Assembly (NCBI RefSeq): GCF_000374805.1
Contig: NZ_KB895353.1
Location: 1 to 64,000 of the forward strand
From: Chitiniphilus shinanonensis DSM 23277
GTDB taxonomy: Bacteria > Pseudomonadota > Gammaproteobacteria > Burkholderiales > Chitinibacteraceae
Direction: 5' to 3'
Length of the DNA stretch: 64,000 bases
Shown: positions 46,050-54,510 of the stretch, piece after piece
How the letters are laid out: every line of letters begins with the position of its first letter
Position numbering within the stretch: position 1 is the first letter of the stretch
Made by a program: the position numbers and the translations under genes
The notes under the pieces: generated by a model
The model's input: only the letters and a program-made list of their open reading frames with translations
Database searches by the model: none
What the model was told of the DNA's origin: nothing

Positions 46050-47240
46050 TTAACGCTTACCTCTAATATCAAATAGCAGCCCCAGCATCTCATTGGTAGT
46101 GGAAATCACTTGAGAGGCTGCTTGATAGCCGCGTTGCATAATGATCATAGAAGAAAACTGTTGAGTCAATTCCACATTAGAAGCTTCCAAAGCCCCCTGG
46201 GTCAGTTGCCCCCTACCTCGCTCATCCGCCTTCCCAATTTCTATATTCAGCAACGGATTTTCCGCGGCGAAAACACCAAACTCACGAGAAATAAGCAAAT
46301 CAGGGTTATCGATGCTTGCCAACGCAACCCTCCCCAAAATTTTTAAATTATTATTGGTATAGTTTGCCGTTATTTCACCATTTTTTGCGACTTTAATAGC
46401 ATTAAGCTGGCCAGCAGCAAGCCCATCTTGGCCATCTAAGGACAACGTTGAGCTAAGTGTTGAAAAACACTTTGCCTTGGAAAAATCTAGTGTAATGCTT
46501 TGCGATGCTTCATCACCACGAGTAAATTCAAACTGAATCGTTGAATTCTCTGGGTCAACCTCGCCGCTATCCAAAAAGCGAATCGTCCCAGAGCCCAACT
46601 CCTTTGAGTCCTTCTCATCCGTCTTTAGCGTAACCTTCCACTTGCTTGAATCTTCTTCGTCTCGCGCGAGACTCATCTTGACTGAGATAGCATTCCCAGC
46701 ATCATTAAATACACTAATAGCATCGGGGAGATCATAAGTTGAAGCAGCTGAATTTAGCACATTAGCAAAATGCAAAACCGCAGTTGCTTTTCCAGGAAAG
46801 ACGTTATCCTCGGATTTAAAAATAATCGGTCCGAGATTCCCCAAAGGATCATACACAAGCAGCGGCAAACGGCTCCCTTGCTGTACCAGTCGCTTGCCCT
46901 CATCGACAACAAAGCTGCCCGCGCGAGTAAAAAGAGGAGCGGCTGTGTCCCCAATCACGAAATAACCTTCTCCTTCAATTGCAAAATCGAATGAGGCTCC
47001 TGTCTGCTGCACATCGCCCTGAAGTAGCAAACGCGTTGGTTCGCCAGTGCTCACCCCAGAGAATGAGCTTCCTTCGTCGTAAGGGCTTTTATGCAGCTGA
47101 CCTGGCTGCTCATAAAAGGAAAGGCGCTTTCCTTTATAGGCAGTTGTATTCAAATTAGATATATTTTCGCTGATCGTCGACAGACCCTGTGTATAAGCGG
47201 CCATTGCCGAGCTAGAAATCAGAATGCTATTTATTGACAT
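46050..47240 (-). CDS. flgE: Hook protein FlgE
   Basis: 396 aa, a normal length for FlgE. The N-terminal D0 helix (GLSTISENISNLNTTAYKGK) and the C-terminal helix (ASNVELTQQFSSMIIMQRGY) form the coiled-coil that packs hook subunits. The FlgE/F/G middle domain includes YFVIGDTAAPLFTRAGSF. Its presence implies an extracellular hook-like tube. It follows flgD by 7 bases. Confidence 0.95.
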   Translation of the reverse strand: MSINSILISSSAMAAYTQGLSTISENISNLNTTAYKGKRLSFYEQPGQLHKSPYDEGSSFSGVSTGEPTRLLLQGDVQQTGASFDFAIEGEGYFVIGDTAAPLFTRAGSFVVDEGKRLVQQGSRLPLLVYDPLGNLGPIIFKSEDNVFPGKATAVLHFANVLNSAASTYDLPDAISVFNDAGNAISVKMSLARDEEDSSKWKVTLKTDEKDSKELGSGTIRFLDSGEVDPENSTIQFEFTRGDEASQSITLDFSKAKCFSTLSSTLSLDGQDGLAAGQLNAIKVAKNGEITANYTNNNLKILGRVALASIDNPDLLISREFGVFAAENPLLNIEIGKADERGRGQLTQGALEASNVELTQQFSSMIIMQRGYQAASQVISTTNEMLGLLFDIRGKR

Positions 47241-47247
47241 AACGGCC

Positions 47248-47664
47248 TCAGTTACGGATGCTAGCTACCGAAGAGAGCTTGATTTGGGTAACCAAATCGC
47301 CTGCCGCGCCCTGAGCAGTCAGCAAAGGCTGACCATTCTCAAAATTAATTGCCACAACTTTTCCAGAAATCAAACCGGAAGGCGATGAATACTCGATGTT
47401 TTTTCCAATTAATCCAAATGCTTGAAGGACGCCTTGACTACTTAAAAAAGAATCCATTTTTTCGTTCAACAATCTTGTCTGCTCAAGCGTGGTGAACTGG
47501 GCCATTTGTGCGATGAACTGCTGATTGTCCATCGGCTTCAAAGGATCTTGATAGGTCAATTGAGTCATGAGAATTTTCAGGAAGTCATCTTGCCCCAGAC
47601 TGCCTACACTCGAACTCGTCTGAGTTGGACTTGCCGCCACCGCACCGATCAAATCAATAGCCAT
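47248..47664 (-). CDS. flgD: Hook cap protein FlgD, short form
   Basis: 138 aa. The N-terminal scaffold motif is clear (DDFLKILMTQLTYQDPLKPM, then FIAQMAQFTTLEQT). The rest keeps the LIGKNIEY segment and one small beta unit, while usual FlgD is about 220 aa with tudor- and Ig-like domains. It should act as hook-assembly scaffold. It lies 7 bases before flgE. Confidence 0.92.
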   Translation of the reverse strand: MAIDLIGAVAASPTQTSSSVGSLGQDDFLKILMTQLTYQDPLKPMDNQQFIAQMAQFTTLEQTRLLNEKMDSFLSSQGVLQAFGLIGKNIEYSSPSGLISGKVVAINFENGQPLLTAQGAAGDLVTQIKLSSVASIRN

Positions 47665-47674
47665 TTCCGACCTC

Positions 47675-48358
47675 TCATTTCTTTAAATTTGATTTTTTCC
47701 CGGACACTATCAATTCGTCAACCTGTCCATCATGAGGAATGCTCCCCAATGCCATCGCCACATCAGGGTCGTTCCATAAATTAAGGGTATCTTCCTGGCT
47801 TGAAACAAGAACAACCCCCTGCCTTCCATTGCGATCACTTTGATAAAATCGGTATCTCTTTTCAGCCGGCGCCTTATTTTCATTTTTTACTAAAAAAGGC
47901 AAAGCCGAAGTACCGCTTGCACCATCAAAGGAAAGATTTTCTAAAGAAGAGTTTTTTGCCAAAACCAACTCCACCATACCCATCGATTTCGGCACACCAG
48001 GATTTACTTTCGACGCCCGCAAGACAAATAAATCAAAAGTGGAAGAAGGTAAAAGTGGAGCTTTACCCTCGGCGGGTGATTGCACGTCAAACCTTGAGCG
48101 AGCGATTTCTCCATCCGAAACACCATCTGGCTGGGTTCGTTGTTGAAGGTTAGGTGAAGGGGCCTCCGTAGCCACACTGATCAAATCCCCAACCGGGTTA
48201 CGTAGTTCCTTGAAAGCCTCTCGGGAGAACGACGTTTCCAATTGCTGCAACGTACAGGAAAATCCGCTTCTCCCTTGATCAGAGGGGGGCAAAAGTGTGC
48301 CTTGTTCCTTCTCAAATGAAAGGTACGAATGGCCACTTCCAAAAGAAATATTGTTCAT
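47675..48358 (-). CDS. Unknown protein in the fliK position
   Basis: 227 aa, mostly hydrophilic, no membrane segment. It lies between fliJ (stop overlaps the start, TAATG) and flgD, where fliK (hook-length ruler and specificity switch) usually stands. I cannot see the FliK C-terminal signature with LxPxxLGxVxV. It may be a diverged ruler or a system-specific protein. Low complexity in the middle (PSPNLQQRTQP) would suit a secreted ruler. Confidence 0.7.
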   Translation of the reverse strand: MNNISFGSGHSYLSFEKEQGTLLPPSDQGRSGFSCTLQQLETSFSREAFKELRNPVGDLISVATEAPSPNLQQRTQPDGVSDGEIARSRFDVQSPAEGKAPLLPSSTFDLFVLRASKVNPGVPKSMGMVELVLAKNSSLENLSFDGASGTSALPFLVKNENKAPAEKRYRFYQSDRNGRQGVVLVSSQEDTLNLWNDPDVAMALGSIPHDGQVDELIVSGKKSNLKK

Positions 48359-48816
48359 TACTCAGTCCCATCAACTTGCCACTTCCTAACTGCCAAGATA
48401 TCGTCGAGCAATTTTTCCTGGTCTCTAACAATTTTTATTCTCGAAGTCTGAACCCCGATATAAATTGCATTTTTTAAGACCCGAACGCGCCCGAACAATC
48501 TCCACACATCCTCTTGGAAAGCATCTAATTCGGTCTTCAGTCGAGCCAATGCTATGGCAGATGATTTTACACGCTGTTGTAGTTCCTCAACCCGCTGCAA
48601 TACACCGCCTGCAAGCACCATCTGGTGCTTTCCGCGAGAATAAAAGGACTCAATCAAGGCTAACTCGCCTCTCAGCGCAGCTCGATCATCAGTCAATTTT
48701 CGTTCAGATGCCAAGTACTTCTCATTGAGCTTCGCCCTCTGCAATAAGGCACGATCCAACTCATATTGTTTGATCTGAGCTAGGGTCTCAAATATGTGAG
48801 CCAAGCTAAACCTCAA
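48358..48816 (-). CDS. fliJ: FliJ-like export chaperone
   Basis: About 152 aa, nearly all helical coiled coil (RFSLAHIFETLAQIKQYEL, then heptads with Leu/Ala). It would link FliI to FlhA. The start is uncertain: a TTG at 48816 gives a FliJ-like N-terminus (LRFSLAHIFE), while the open frame begins at a TTG at 48852 inside the end of fliI. The assignment rests on coiled-coil nature and position after fliI. Confidence 0.82.
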   Translation of the reverse strand: MRFSLAHIFETLAQIKQYELDRALLQRAKLNEKYLASERKLTDDRAALRGELALIESFYSRGKHQMVLAGGVLQRVEELQQRVKSSAIALARLKTELDAFQEDVWRLFGRVRVLKNAIYIGVQTSRIKIVRDQEKLLDDILAVRKWQVDGTE

Positions 48817-50134
48817 TTTCGGAAATATGCGTGAACAGCTTGGCCAAACCAACTCTGCCTACCTCCGCGTCCACAAGCACATTGCTATCTTGGCTCAGAA
48901 ACTCCTGAATTACGGGGATAACATTGAGCACTTGATCAAGCTTTGGATTGCTGCCAGGCTCATACACCCCGAGGTTAACCAGCTCCTTATATCGCTCATA
49001 AAAAGCAACTACGCGTATCAATTGCGAGGCCCAGCTCAGCGCCTGCTTATCGACAACAGCAGGCATAACCCGGCTCGTACTATGCAACAGGTCAACTGCG
49101 GGAAATCTGCGCTCATTCGCCAATTCTCGCGAAAGGACTATATGGCCATCCAATGTGGCCCGCATCGTATCAGAGAGAGGCTCATTTAAATCATCCCCCT
49201 CAACCAAGATCGTATATACACCAGAAATCGAGCCTTTTCCTTCAATGGCTCCGCATCTTTCAACCAAGCGAGTCAAATTGGAAAACGTCGATACCGTATA
49301 ACCACGAGCGGTCGGCATATCACCGATCGCAAGACCAATTTCGCGCTGCGCCATCCCGAAACGCGTAACACTGTCCATGACCAACAGCACATTTTTGCTT
49401 TGATCACGGAAATACTCCGCCAATGCGGTAGCATAGTATGCTGCGCGTTGCCGCATGATTGCTGGTTGATCTGACGTAGCGGCAACAACAACCGTCCGCT
49501 CTAGAATTTTGGAAGCAGAGATATGCCGGACAAAATCCAGGACCTCTCTTCCTCGCTCGCCAATAAGCGCTATCACACAGATATCGGCGTCTGTACCTTG
49601 AACGATTTGTTGCAGCAACGAAGTCTTGCCAACCCCGCCGCCAGCAAAAATTCCGATTTTCTGCCCAACACCAATAGATAAGAAGTGATCAATTACTTTA
49701 ATTCCCGTATGCAGGCGTTGGGAAATCGGGGTCCGCTTCAATGGATTAAGTGGCTGCGCATTAAGGGGATACTCAGTCTCGGCATCAAACCGCTGGTCAT
49801 CAGCGTAAGGCTCACCAAATGCGTTTAAAACTTTTCCAAGCGCCTCATTACCCACTTTCGCCGTTGGCAATCGCCCCGTTGCAAATACCTCGCAACCAAC
49901 AGAAACACCAGCGACATCGCCATAAGGAAATAATAATGTCTTTCCATTATTAATCCCGATTACCTCGGCAAAAGTGATTTCACCTGACCTCATAGAGGCA
50001 ATTTCACAGATCTCCCCCAGATAAGCATCGGGGCCATCCGCTTCTACAATTGTCCCAGCACACCGTACAATCTGGCCTACCCTTGATATCAGCTCCTCCC
50101 GTCGAAGAGCCCGCTCGAATCGGTTACTAATCAA
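48806..50134 (-). CDS. fliI: Flagellum-type export ATPase FliI
   Basis: 442 aa. Walker A AGGGVGKTS near 164-172, Walker B LLVMDSVTRF, the GERGREVLDFV loop and the MPTARGYTVSTFSNL segment place it with FliI/SctN ATPases. It powers export together with FliH and FliJ. The apparent start is a TTG at 50134 that overlaps the end of fliH; no nearby ATG fits the alignment better. Confidence 0.97.
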   Translation of the reverse strand: MISNRFERALRREELISRVGQIVRCAGTIVEADGPDAYLGEICEIASMRSGEITFAEVIGINNGKTLLFPYGDVAGVSVGCEVFATGRLPTAKVGNEALGKVLNAFGEPYADDQRFDAETEYPLNAQPLNPLKRTPISQRLHTGIKVIDHFLSIGVGQKIGIFAGGGVGKTSLLQQIVQGTDADICVIALIGERGREVLDFVRHISASKILERTVVVAATSDQPAIMRQRAAYYATALAEYFRDQSKNVLLVMDSVTRFGMAQREIGLAIGDMPTARGYTVSTFSNLTRLVERCGAIEGKGSISGVYTILVEGDDLNEPLSDTMRATLDGHIVLSRELANERRFPAVDLLHSTSRVMPAVVDKQALSWASQLIRVVAFYERYKELVNLGVYEPGSNPKLDQVLNVIPVIQEFLSQDSNVLVDAEVGRVGLAKLFTHISEIEV

Positions 50135-50804
50135 TTTCTTTCAAGGCCTTTTTCAAAATATCACGCACACGCTCTAATTGTGTTTCATATCTTGCGTCCA
50201 AAGACCCAGACTCGGTGTCAACTATACATCCACCTATTTCAACACGCGCGCTCGGAATGATACGCACGAGCCTTCTATCTCCAAGATCAACCCCTTGAGA
50301 AGTAAGGAATTCATAATCCCCGGGAGAAAGATGTAGACACGTAATCCTCTCCGCTCGCACTTCGCCAAGAACATAACGCACAGTTGCCAATGCACGCTCA
50401 TGGTCCAATGCATGCTCTCCAACAATTCTGACCGATGCCGCAAGTGCAACTGAAATTGCAACTTCCTCAAGCTGCAAAGTTTGCTTATCGACTTCGCGGG
50501 GAATTCTATCCAACATCGCCCCCAATCGGTTGCGAACCAAGGCCGAGTTCCTCTCCCCCTCCTCCATCCCCCGCGTTAAGCCTTCCTGATAAGCCTTTTC
50601 TTTCAATTCTTCCAATTGTCTGTGCAGCTCAAAATCCATTTGCTCCTGACTAGGGGAAGGTACATGTTGAACTTGCACAGCCGAAGACAGAATGCTCAAC
50701 TCGACATCGTCCTCGCAGCGATGTTCTTCGATTAAGCTATCCCCCTCATCTTTTGGGGTAAAAAAGCGAATTTCGCTCTTTTTCAAAATTGTCGGCACAA
50801 TCAA
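50127..50804 (-). CDS. fliH: FliH, regulator of the export ATPase
   Basis: 225 aa. A variable acidic N-terminus, a coiled region with Gly-spaced repeats (KEKAYQEGLTRGMEEGE) and a C-terminal domain with RVEIGGCIVDTESGSLDARY are typical of FliH/SctL. It binds FliI and docks it on FliN. The first codon is a TTG at 50804; a GTG two codons on is also possible. Confidence 0.93.
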   Translation of the reverse strand: MIVPTILKKSEIRFFTPKDEGDSLIEEHRCEDDVELSILSSAVQVQHVPSPSQEQMDFELHRQLEELKEKAYQEGLTRGMEEGERNSALVRNRLGAMLDRIPREVDKQTLQLEEVAISVALAASVRIVGEHALDHERALATVRYVLGEVRAERITCLHLSPGDYEFLTSQGVDLGDRRLVRIIPSARVEIGGCIVDTESGSLDARYETQLERVRDILKKALKEID

Positions 50805-50813
50805 TGCCCTTTT

Positions 50814-51098
50814 TTAACAAATTAGATATCCGGCATCTATAATACGTCGCAACGCGCTACGAGCAGCAGAAGCCAATCCCGCTTGGTCTGGCTCTAGCAT
50901 TAATCGATTAAGTAGAAGCTGGTAATCCATTGGAAGCCCGGGAAAGGAAGGCGCTTCCCCCTCAATCCGCTCAGGCGCTTCACCTAGAATACTCGAGAGC
51001 AAACCTCTTTCGTCGGGACTCAACGAGCAAAGCACTTTCTCTCTTTCATGAGAGTCGAGCTTCTCCAAAAACGATATCACCAAATCAACTTTACTCAT
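50814..51098 (-). CDS. 94-aa protein in the fliG position
   Basis: A small helical protein starting MSKVDLVISFLEKLDSHERE and ending in a Leu/Ala-rich helix. It sits between fliF and fliH, exactly where fliG stands in flagellar operons. Full FliG is about 330 aa; here the torque-generating C-terminal and middle domains are absent. The fragment LEKLDSHEREKVLCSLSPDE is loosely reminiscent of FliG N-terminal helices that bind FliF. It may be a FliG-derived adaptor between FliF and the short C-ring; identity is not proven. Confidence 0.65.
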   Translation of the reverse strand: MSKVDLVISFLEKLDSHEREKVLCSLSPDERGLLSSILGEAPERIEGEAPSFPGLPMDYQLLLNRLMLEPDQAGLASAARSALRRIIDAGYLIC

Positions 51099-51109
51099 GG
51101 GAAGAATGC

Positions 51110-52477
51110 TCAGTGTAAACGTGACAGCAAAGCCCGTAGTTCGGCGACGAGCACATCTCGCCGCGATTGTGTTCGCCTAAAAAGATACACACTACCAACC
51201 ACTACAAATACAAATGCCAACAAGCTGAGAAACCATACCCGATACCTAGGTCCTGGCTCATCAGCAGTGCCGTCAATTACAGCAACGCGATCAGCCTTCT
51301 CGATAGGTATATTTGCGGAGGAAAGTGGATCTTTATTCAAAACCTGGCTTTCCAAAACTTGTACCGAGACTCGATCTCCGCGCTGAGTATCCATTCCAAG
51401 CGCATCAGCCACAATATTGGTATAAGCGTCATCGGATAACGGATTTTCCGGGTCGCGGATGATTACGCTCGCGGATAACCGAATAATTGCGCTGGGGCCT
51501 TCGTCTACTTGTTCAACGAATTTTCCAGTAGCAAAAGTTAAGTCTTCGTCCTGCTTAGCGCTGCCTTCAACCCCATCCGTCACCGATTCATCTTCAGCCA
51601 GGACTTCGGCACCATGCAACCGCTTTGATTGGAGAACACCAACCGGAATCTGCTTATAGGCTCCCGCTGCCAGCGGCTCCTCTTTCAGGGTCTTCCTATG
51701 CTGCTGGCTGTAAGTAATTGCGACTGCAACACTCAAGCCACCCGATGCTCCGACCACTGGCGAAAGAACTTGCCTGACTTTACCTTCTAAATAGGCTTCC
51801 TGCGCATGGCGTCCGTATGAACCAGCAGAACTTTCGTTTGCTCCCGAAATTGGACGCCCGGATCCGTCGATAACGGAAACTTCATCTAGGCGAAGCCCCG
51901 GGATTGCTGCCGCAACTACCTGTTGAATTGCAAGTACTCTTTCTTCAGGCAAAAAATCATTTTTTGTGCTCATCGTTACCGTAACAGCAGCCTTTGGCTG
52001 AAGAATACGGCTTCGCGTTCCAGCCGACATTTCCGGAACCGATATATGAACCCTGGCCGATCCGATTCCGGGCAAATTTCCGATAGTACGAGACAATTCA
52101 CCCTGTAATGCCCTGACCAAATTGACATGCTGAGTAAAATCGGTCATCCCGAGATCGCCGCCAGAAAATATCTCAAGCCCTACTTCGTGAGCAAGATTTG
52201 CATCAGCGGCAAAAACTTTAAGCTTTGCATTGTTCAAGGCAGATTCTGGGACAGTAATGGCCTGGCCATCCTCAACCAATGAATAAGGAACCTTCTCCTT
52301 ATCCAACACGGTAGAAACCTCCAATATCTTTCTTGAATCTCCCCCCGAAATGAGAACGGCTTGTCTAGGATAAAAAATCCAATAAAGCACTCCCGAAAAC
52401 AACACAGCAACAGCCACTACAAAAACGATGAAAATCGGCTTGCTTTTATTTGTTATAGCACCCAGCCCCAAAAACAT
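51110..52477 (-). CDS. fliF: MS-ring protein FliF, short C-terminus
   Basis: 455 aa (FliF is usually 530-570). Membrane helices lie near residues 15-35 and 410-430. The ring-building domains are clear: GLEIFSGGDLGMTDFTQHVN, RALQGELSRTI, ARVHISVPE and AVTVTM. The cytoplasmic tail after the second helix is only about 20-25 residues, so the usual FliG-binding extension is much reduced, which agrees with the small protein in the fliG position. Confidence 0.96.
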   Translation of the reverse strand: MFLGLGAITNKSKPIFIVFVVAVAVLFSGVLYWIFYPRQAVLISGGDSRKILEVSTVLDKEKVPYSLVEDGQAITVPESALNNAKLKVFAADANLAHEVGLEIFSGGDLGMTDFTQHVNLVRALQGELSRTIGNLPGIGSARVHISVPEMSAGTRSRILQPKAAVTVTMSTKNDFLPEERVLAIQQVVAAAIPGLRLDEVSVIDGSGRPISGANESSAGSYGRHAQEAYLEGKVRQVLSPVVGASGGLSVAVAITYSQQHRKTLKEEPLAAGAYKQIPVGVLQSKRLHGAEVLAEDESVTDGVEGSAKQDEDLTFATGKFVEQVDEGPSAIIRLSASVIIRDPENPLSDDAYTNIVADALGMDTQRGDRVSVQVLESQVLNKDPLSSANIPIEKADRVAVIDGTADEPGPRYRVWFLSLLAFVFVVVGSVYLFRRTQSRRDVLVAELRALLSRLH

Positions 52478-52485
52478 ATTTTTTC

Positions 52486-52776
52486 CTAAATTTGTGTACG
52501 GTATATTTCCTGAACCGTCTCAACTATTTTATTCTTCACTTGCAAAGCCAAAGCCATATCTAGCCTCGTTGCCTCCATTCGGATAACAAGCTCATGCGTC
52601 GGAATTGAAGAACTCCCATTAATGAAGCCTTCAATTCTGCGGCCATTAGAAGAAATACTCTCCTCTAAAGCTTCTATCTTTCCGGCGACTTTCGAAAAAA
52701 CTTCTGCGGTCGAACTATGAGCCACCTCGGACAGGAAGGGAACGCTTGCCGTCGAAGAAATTGGATTTATCATCAT
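52486..52776 (-). CDS. fliE: FliE, MS-ring/rod junction
   Basis: 96 aa. The C-terminal part THELVIRMEATRLDMALALQ and VKNKIVETVQEIYRTQ fits FliE closely. The start (two Met codons) overlaps the flgC stop. It would connect FliF to the rod and is exported early. Confidence 0.9.
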   Translation of the reverse strand: MMINPISSTASVPFLSEVAHSSTAEVFSKVAGKIEALEESISSNGRRIEGFINGSSSIPTHELVIRMEATRLDMALALQVKNKIVETVQEIYRTQI

Positions 52777-53120
52777 CTTCCTGTAATTTCTAAAGATCGC
52801 TCAATCAAACTTTTAGCCGCACTGGCCACTGTGGAATTCATTTGATACAAGCGCATCGCATCCATTAGATCGGTTACACTCGTCAAATAGGATAAGCCCT
52901 TATTTGCCTCTACTTGACTGGAAGTATCTAGTTCGCCCACATGCGCGGCCTCCTTTTCACGTTGAATGTGCATTGAGAAATCTTTTCCCCCACCCCCGCC
53001 GGAATCCCTATATGCGATTTGGTTTGCCAGTGCTTGGATAACCAATTGCTGTCTATCCATACCAGCCCGAGCCACATCAAACAAAGCAAATGCGTCCACT
53101 GAATCACACTCCCTTTCCAT
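52773..53120 (-). CDS. flgC: Proximal rod protein FlgC, short form
   Basis: 115 aa or about 108 aa. The C-terminal helix (DAMRLYQMNSTVASAAKSLI) is a good FlgC match, and the N-terminal helix (RAGMDRQQLVIQALANQIA) is FlgC-like. The usual length is about 135. The ATG at 53120 overlaps flgB by 17 bases; a GTG at 53099 preceded by GGGAG is a credible alternative start. Confidence 0.87.
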   Translation of the reverse strand: MERECDSVDAFALFDVARAGMDRQQLVIQALANQIAYRDSGGGGGKDFSMHIQREKEAAHVGELDTSSQVEANKGLSYLTSVTDLMDAMRLYQMNSTVASAAKSLIERSLEITGR

Positions 53121-53397
53121 CGTTGGCTATCAAGGAATAGATACCCAATTCCCCAGACGCTAGTTTGCCTAATACTTGATAGCGGGCAACCTCATGAGCT
53201 AAATCGACAAGTAAGCGGCTTGCTTCCGGACGGTCTACACTCGGAAGTAGGGTCTCTGTCGCAGCTTCCGTCCCCTCCTCTTGAACCTCGGCAACGGCTT
53301 GGCTAAAGGTTTCGATACGTTTTGCGATGTCGTTGCTACGCCCAATAATGCTCGTCATCGATGCTACTATGGAATCTATCGATTGAATCGAACTCAC
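53104..53397 (-). CDS. flgB: FlgB-like proximal rod protein, strongly shortened
   Basis: 97 aa against about 135 for FlgB. Only the C-terminal helix is suggestive (VDLAHEVARYQVLGKLASGE). The N-terminal half lacks the SNIANxDTPxY motif of rod proteins. The start is a GTG with a strong Shine-Dalgarno (GGGGGAAGG). Position before flgC and fliE supports FlgB; the short helical form also resembles inner-rod (SctI) proteins of non-flagellar type III systems. Confidence 0.62.
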   Translation of the reverse strand: MSSIQSIDSIVASMTSIIGRSNDIAKRIETFSQAVAEVQEEGTEAATETLLPSVDRPEASRLLVDLAHEVARYQVLGKLASGELGIYSLIANDGKGV

Positions 53398-53409
53398 GCC
53401 TTCCCCCTT

Positions 53410-54510
53410 TTACTGAACAAGAATATCCGCATACAAGGCGCCAGATGCCTTTATTGCCTGGAGAATCGCAATCATGTCACGCGCGGTGACATGTTGGCGA
53501 TTCAATTCCCCGACTAAATCTGCAATAGTGTTCCCCGGCCGAGTAATTACAGCCCCACTTGTTTCCGAAACCGCAATTCTACTGTCCTTCTCTACTGTTG
53601 CCCGAGTTCCAGGGGAATCGATGACCAGCAATGGCTGAGTCACTATCGACGTAGTGGTAACAGAAATACGCAAGCCACTATGAGAGATGGTTATTGGAGA
53701 TATGACCGTATTTGCACCTGCCACAACTACACCACTGCGTTCGTTTACAACAATTTTTACCTGATTAATCGGCTCCACCCGGACAGCCTGAATCCCCGCA
53801 ATTAGCTCAACCAGTCGTTGATCCGACAAAGATTCGGAAAACTGAACTTCCACCAAGCCAGCATCCCTTGGGACGACAGTTACATCAGAAACTGAGGCTC
53901 TTATTTTGCTTGCTACTTGATTGGCCATCAGATAATCAGGATTGTTCAGCAAAAACCGAAGTTTCCCATCCGGAGGCCTTGGGCTCGACAATGTCCCTTG
54001 CTCGACAGCACACCCCCCAGGGATGATTCCAACAGTAGGATAATTTTTCTGCTCTACTGTTTGATTCGCCTCAACCTTAAACCCCCCCACATTCACTGCC
54101 CCTTGCGCAAGGCAATATATTACTCCATTGGGGCCTTTCAGCGGAGCAACGAGTAAAGAGCCACCAGCCAACGATTTCGCATCACCCATGGAAGTGACCG
54201 TCACGTCGACTCTATCTCCCGCGCGAGAAACAGCGGGTAACGTAGCGGTTACAATAACCGAAGCAACATTTCGGCTAAGTATCTGCGAATCAGAAACGCT
54301 GAGGTCAAATCGAGACAACAAATTTGCCAATGCTTGCCGTGTTGCCTTACTGCGAGGGGAGTCACCAGAGCCAGCCAACCCTGAAACAAGGCCGATGCCA
54401 GACAAATAGTTTTCTTTCCATCCTTCGAACCGCCCAATGCTTCTAAGTTGCAAATCCGCAGCAGAACAAATAGAAGAAAAAATGAAAATTAAAATAGGCA
54501 AATTTCTCAT
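53410..54510 (-). CDS. flgI: P-ring protein FlgI
   Basis: 366 aa from the ATG at 54510, which overlaps the flgH stop (TGATG); the open frame starts earlier at 54549. Signal peptide RNLPILIFIFSSICSAA. The mature protein shows GIGLVSGLAGSGDSP, VDVTVTSMGDAKSLAGGSLL and GGFKVEANQTVEQ-type segments of FlgI. It forms the periplasmic ring around the rod, which argues for a true envelope-crossing flagellar-type structure with no secretin. Confidence 0.96.
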   Translation of the reverse strand: MRNLPILIFIFSSICSAADLQLRSIGRFEGWKENYLSGIGLVSGLAGSGDSPRSKATRQALANLLSRFDLSVSDSQILSRNVASVIVTATLPAVSRAGDRVDVTVTSMGDAKSLAGGSLLVAPLKGPNGVIYCLAQGAVNVGGFKVEANQTVEQKNYPTVGIIPGGCAVEQGTLSSPRPPDGKLRFLLNNPDYLMANQVASKIRASVSDVTVVPRDAGLVEVQFSESLSDQRLVELIAGIQAVRVEPINQVKIVVNERSGVVVAGANTVISPITISHSGLRISVTTTSIVTQPLLVIDSPGTRATVEKDSRIAVSETSGAVITRPGNTIADLVGELNRQHVTARDMIAILQAIKASGALYADILVQ

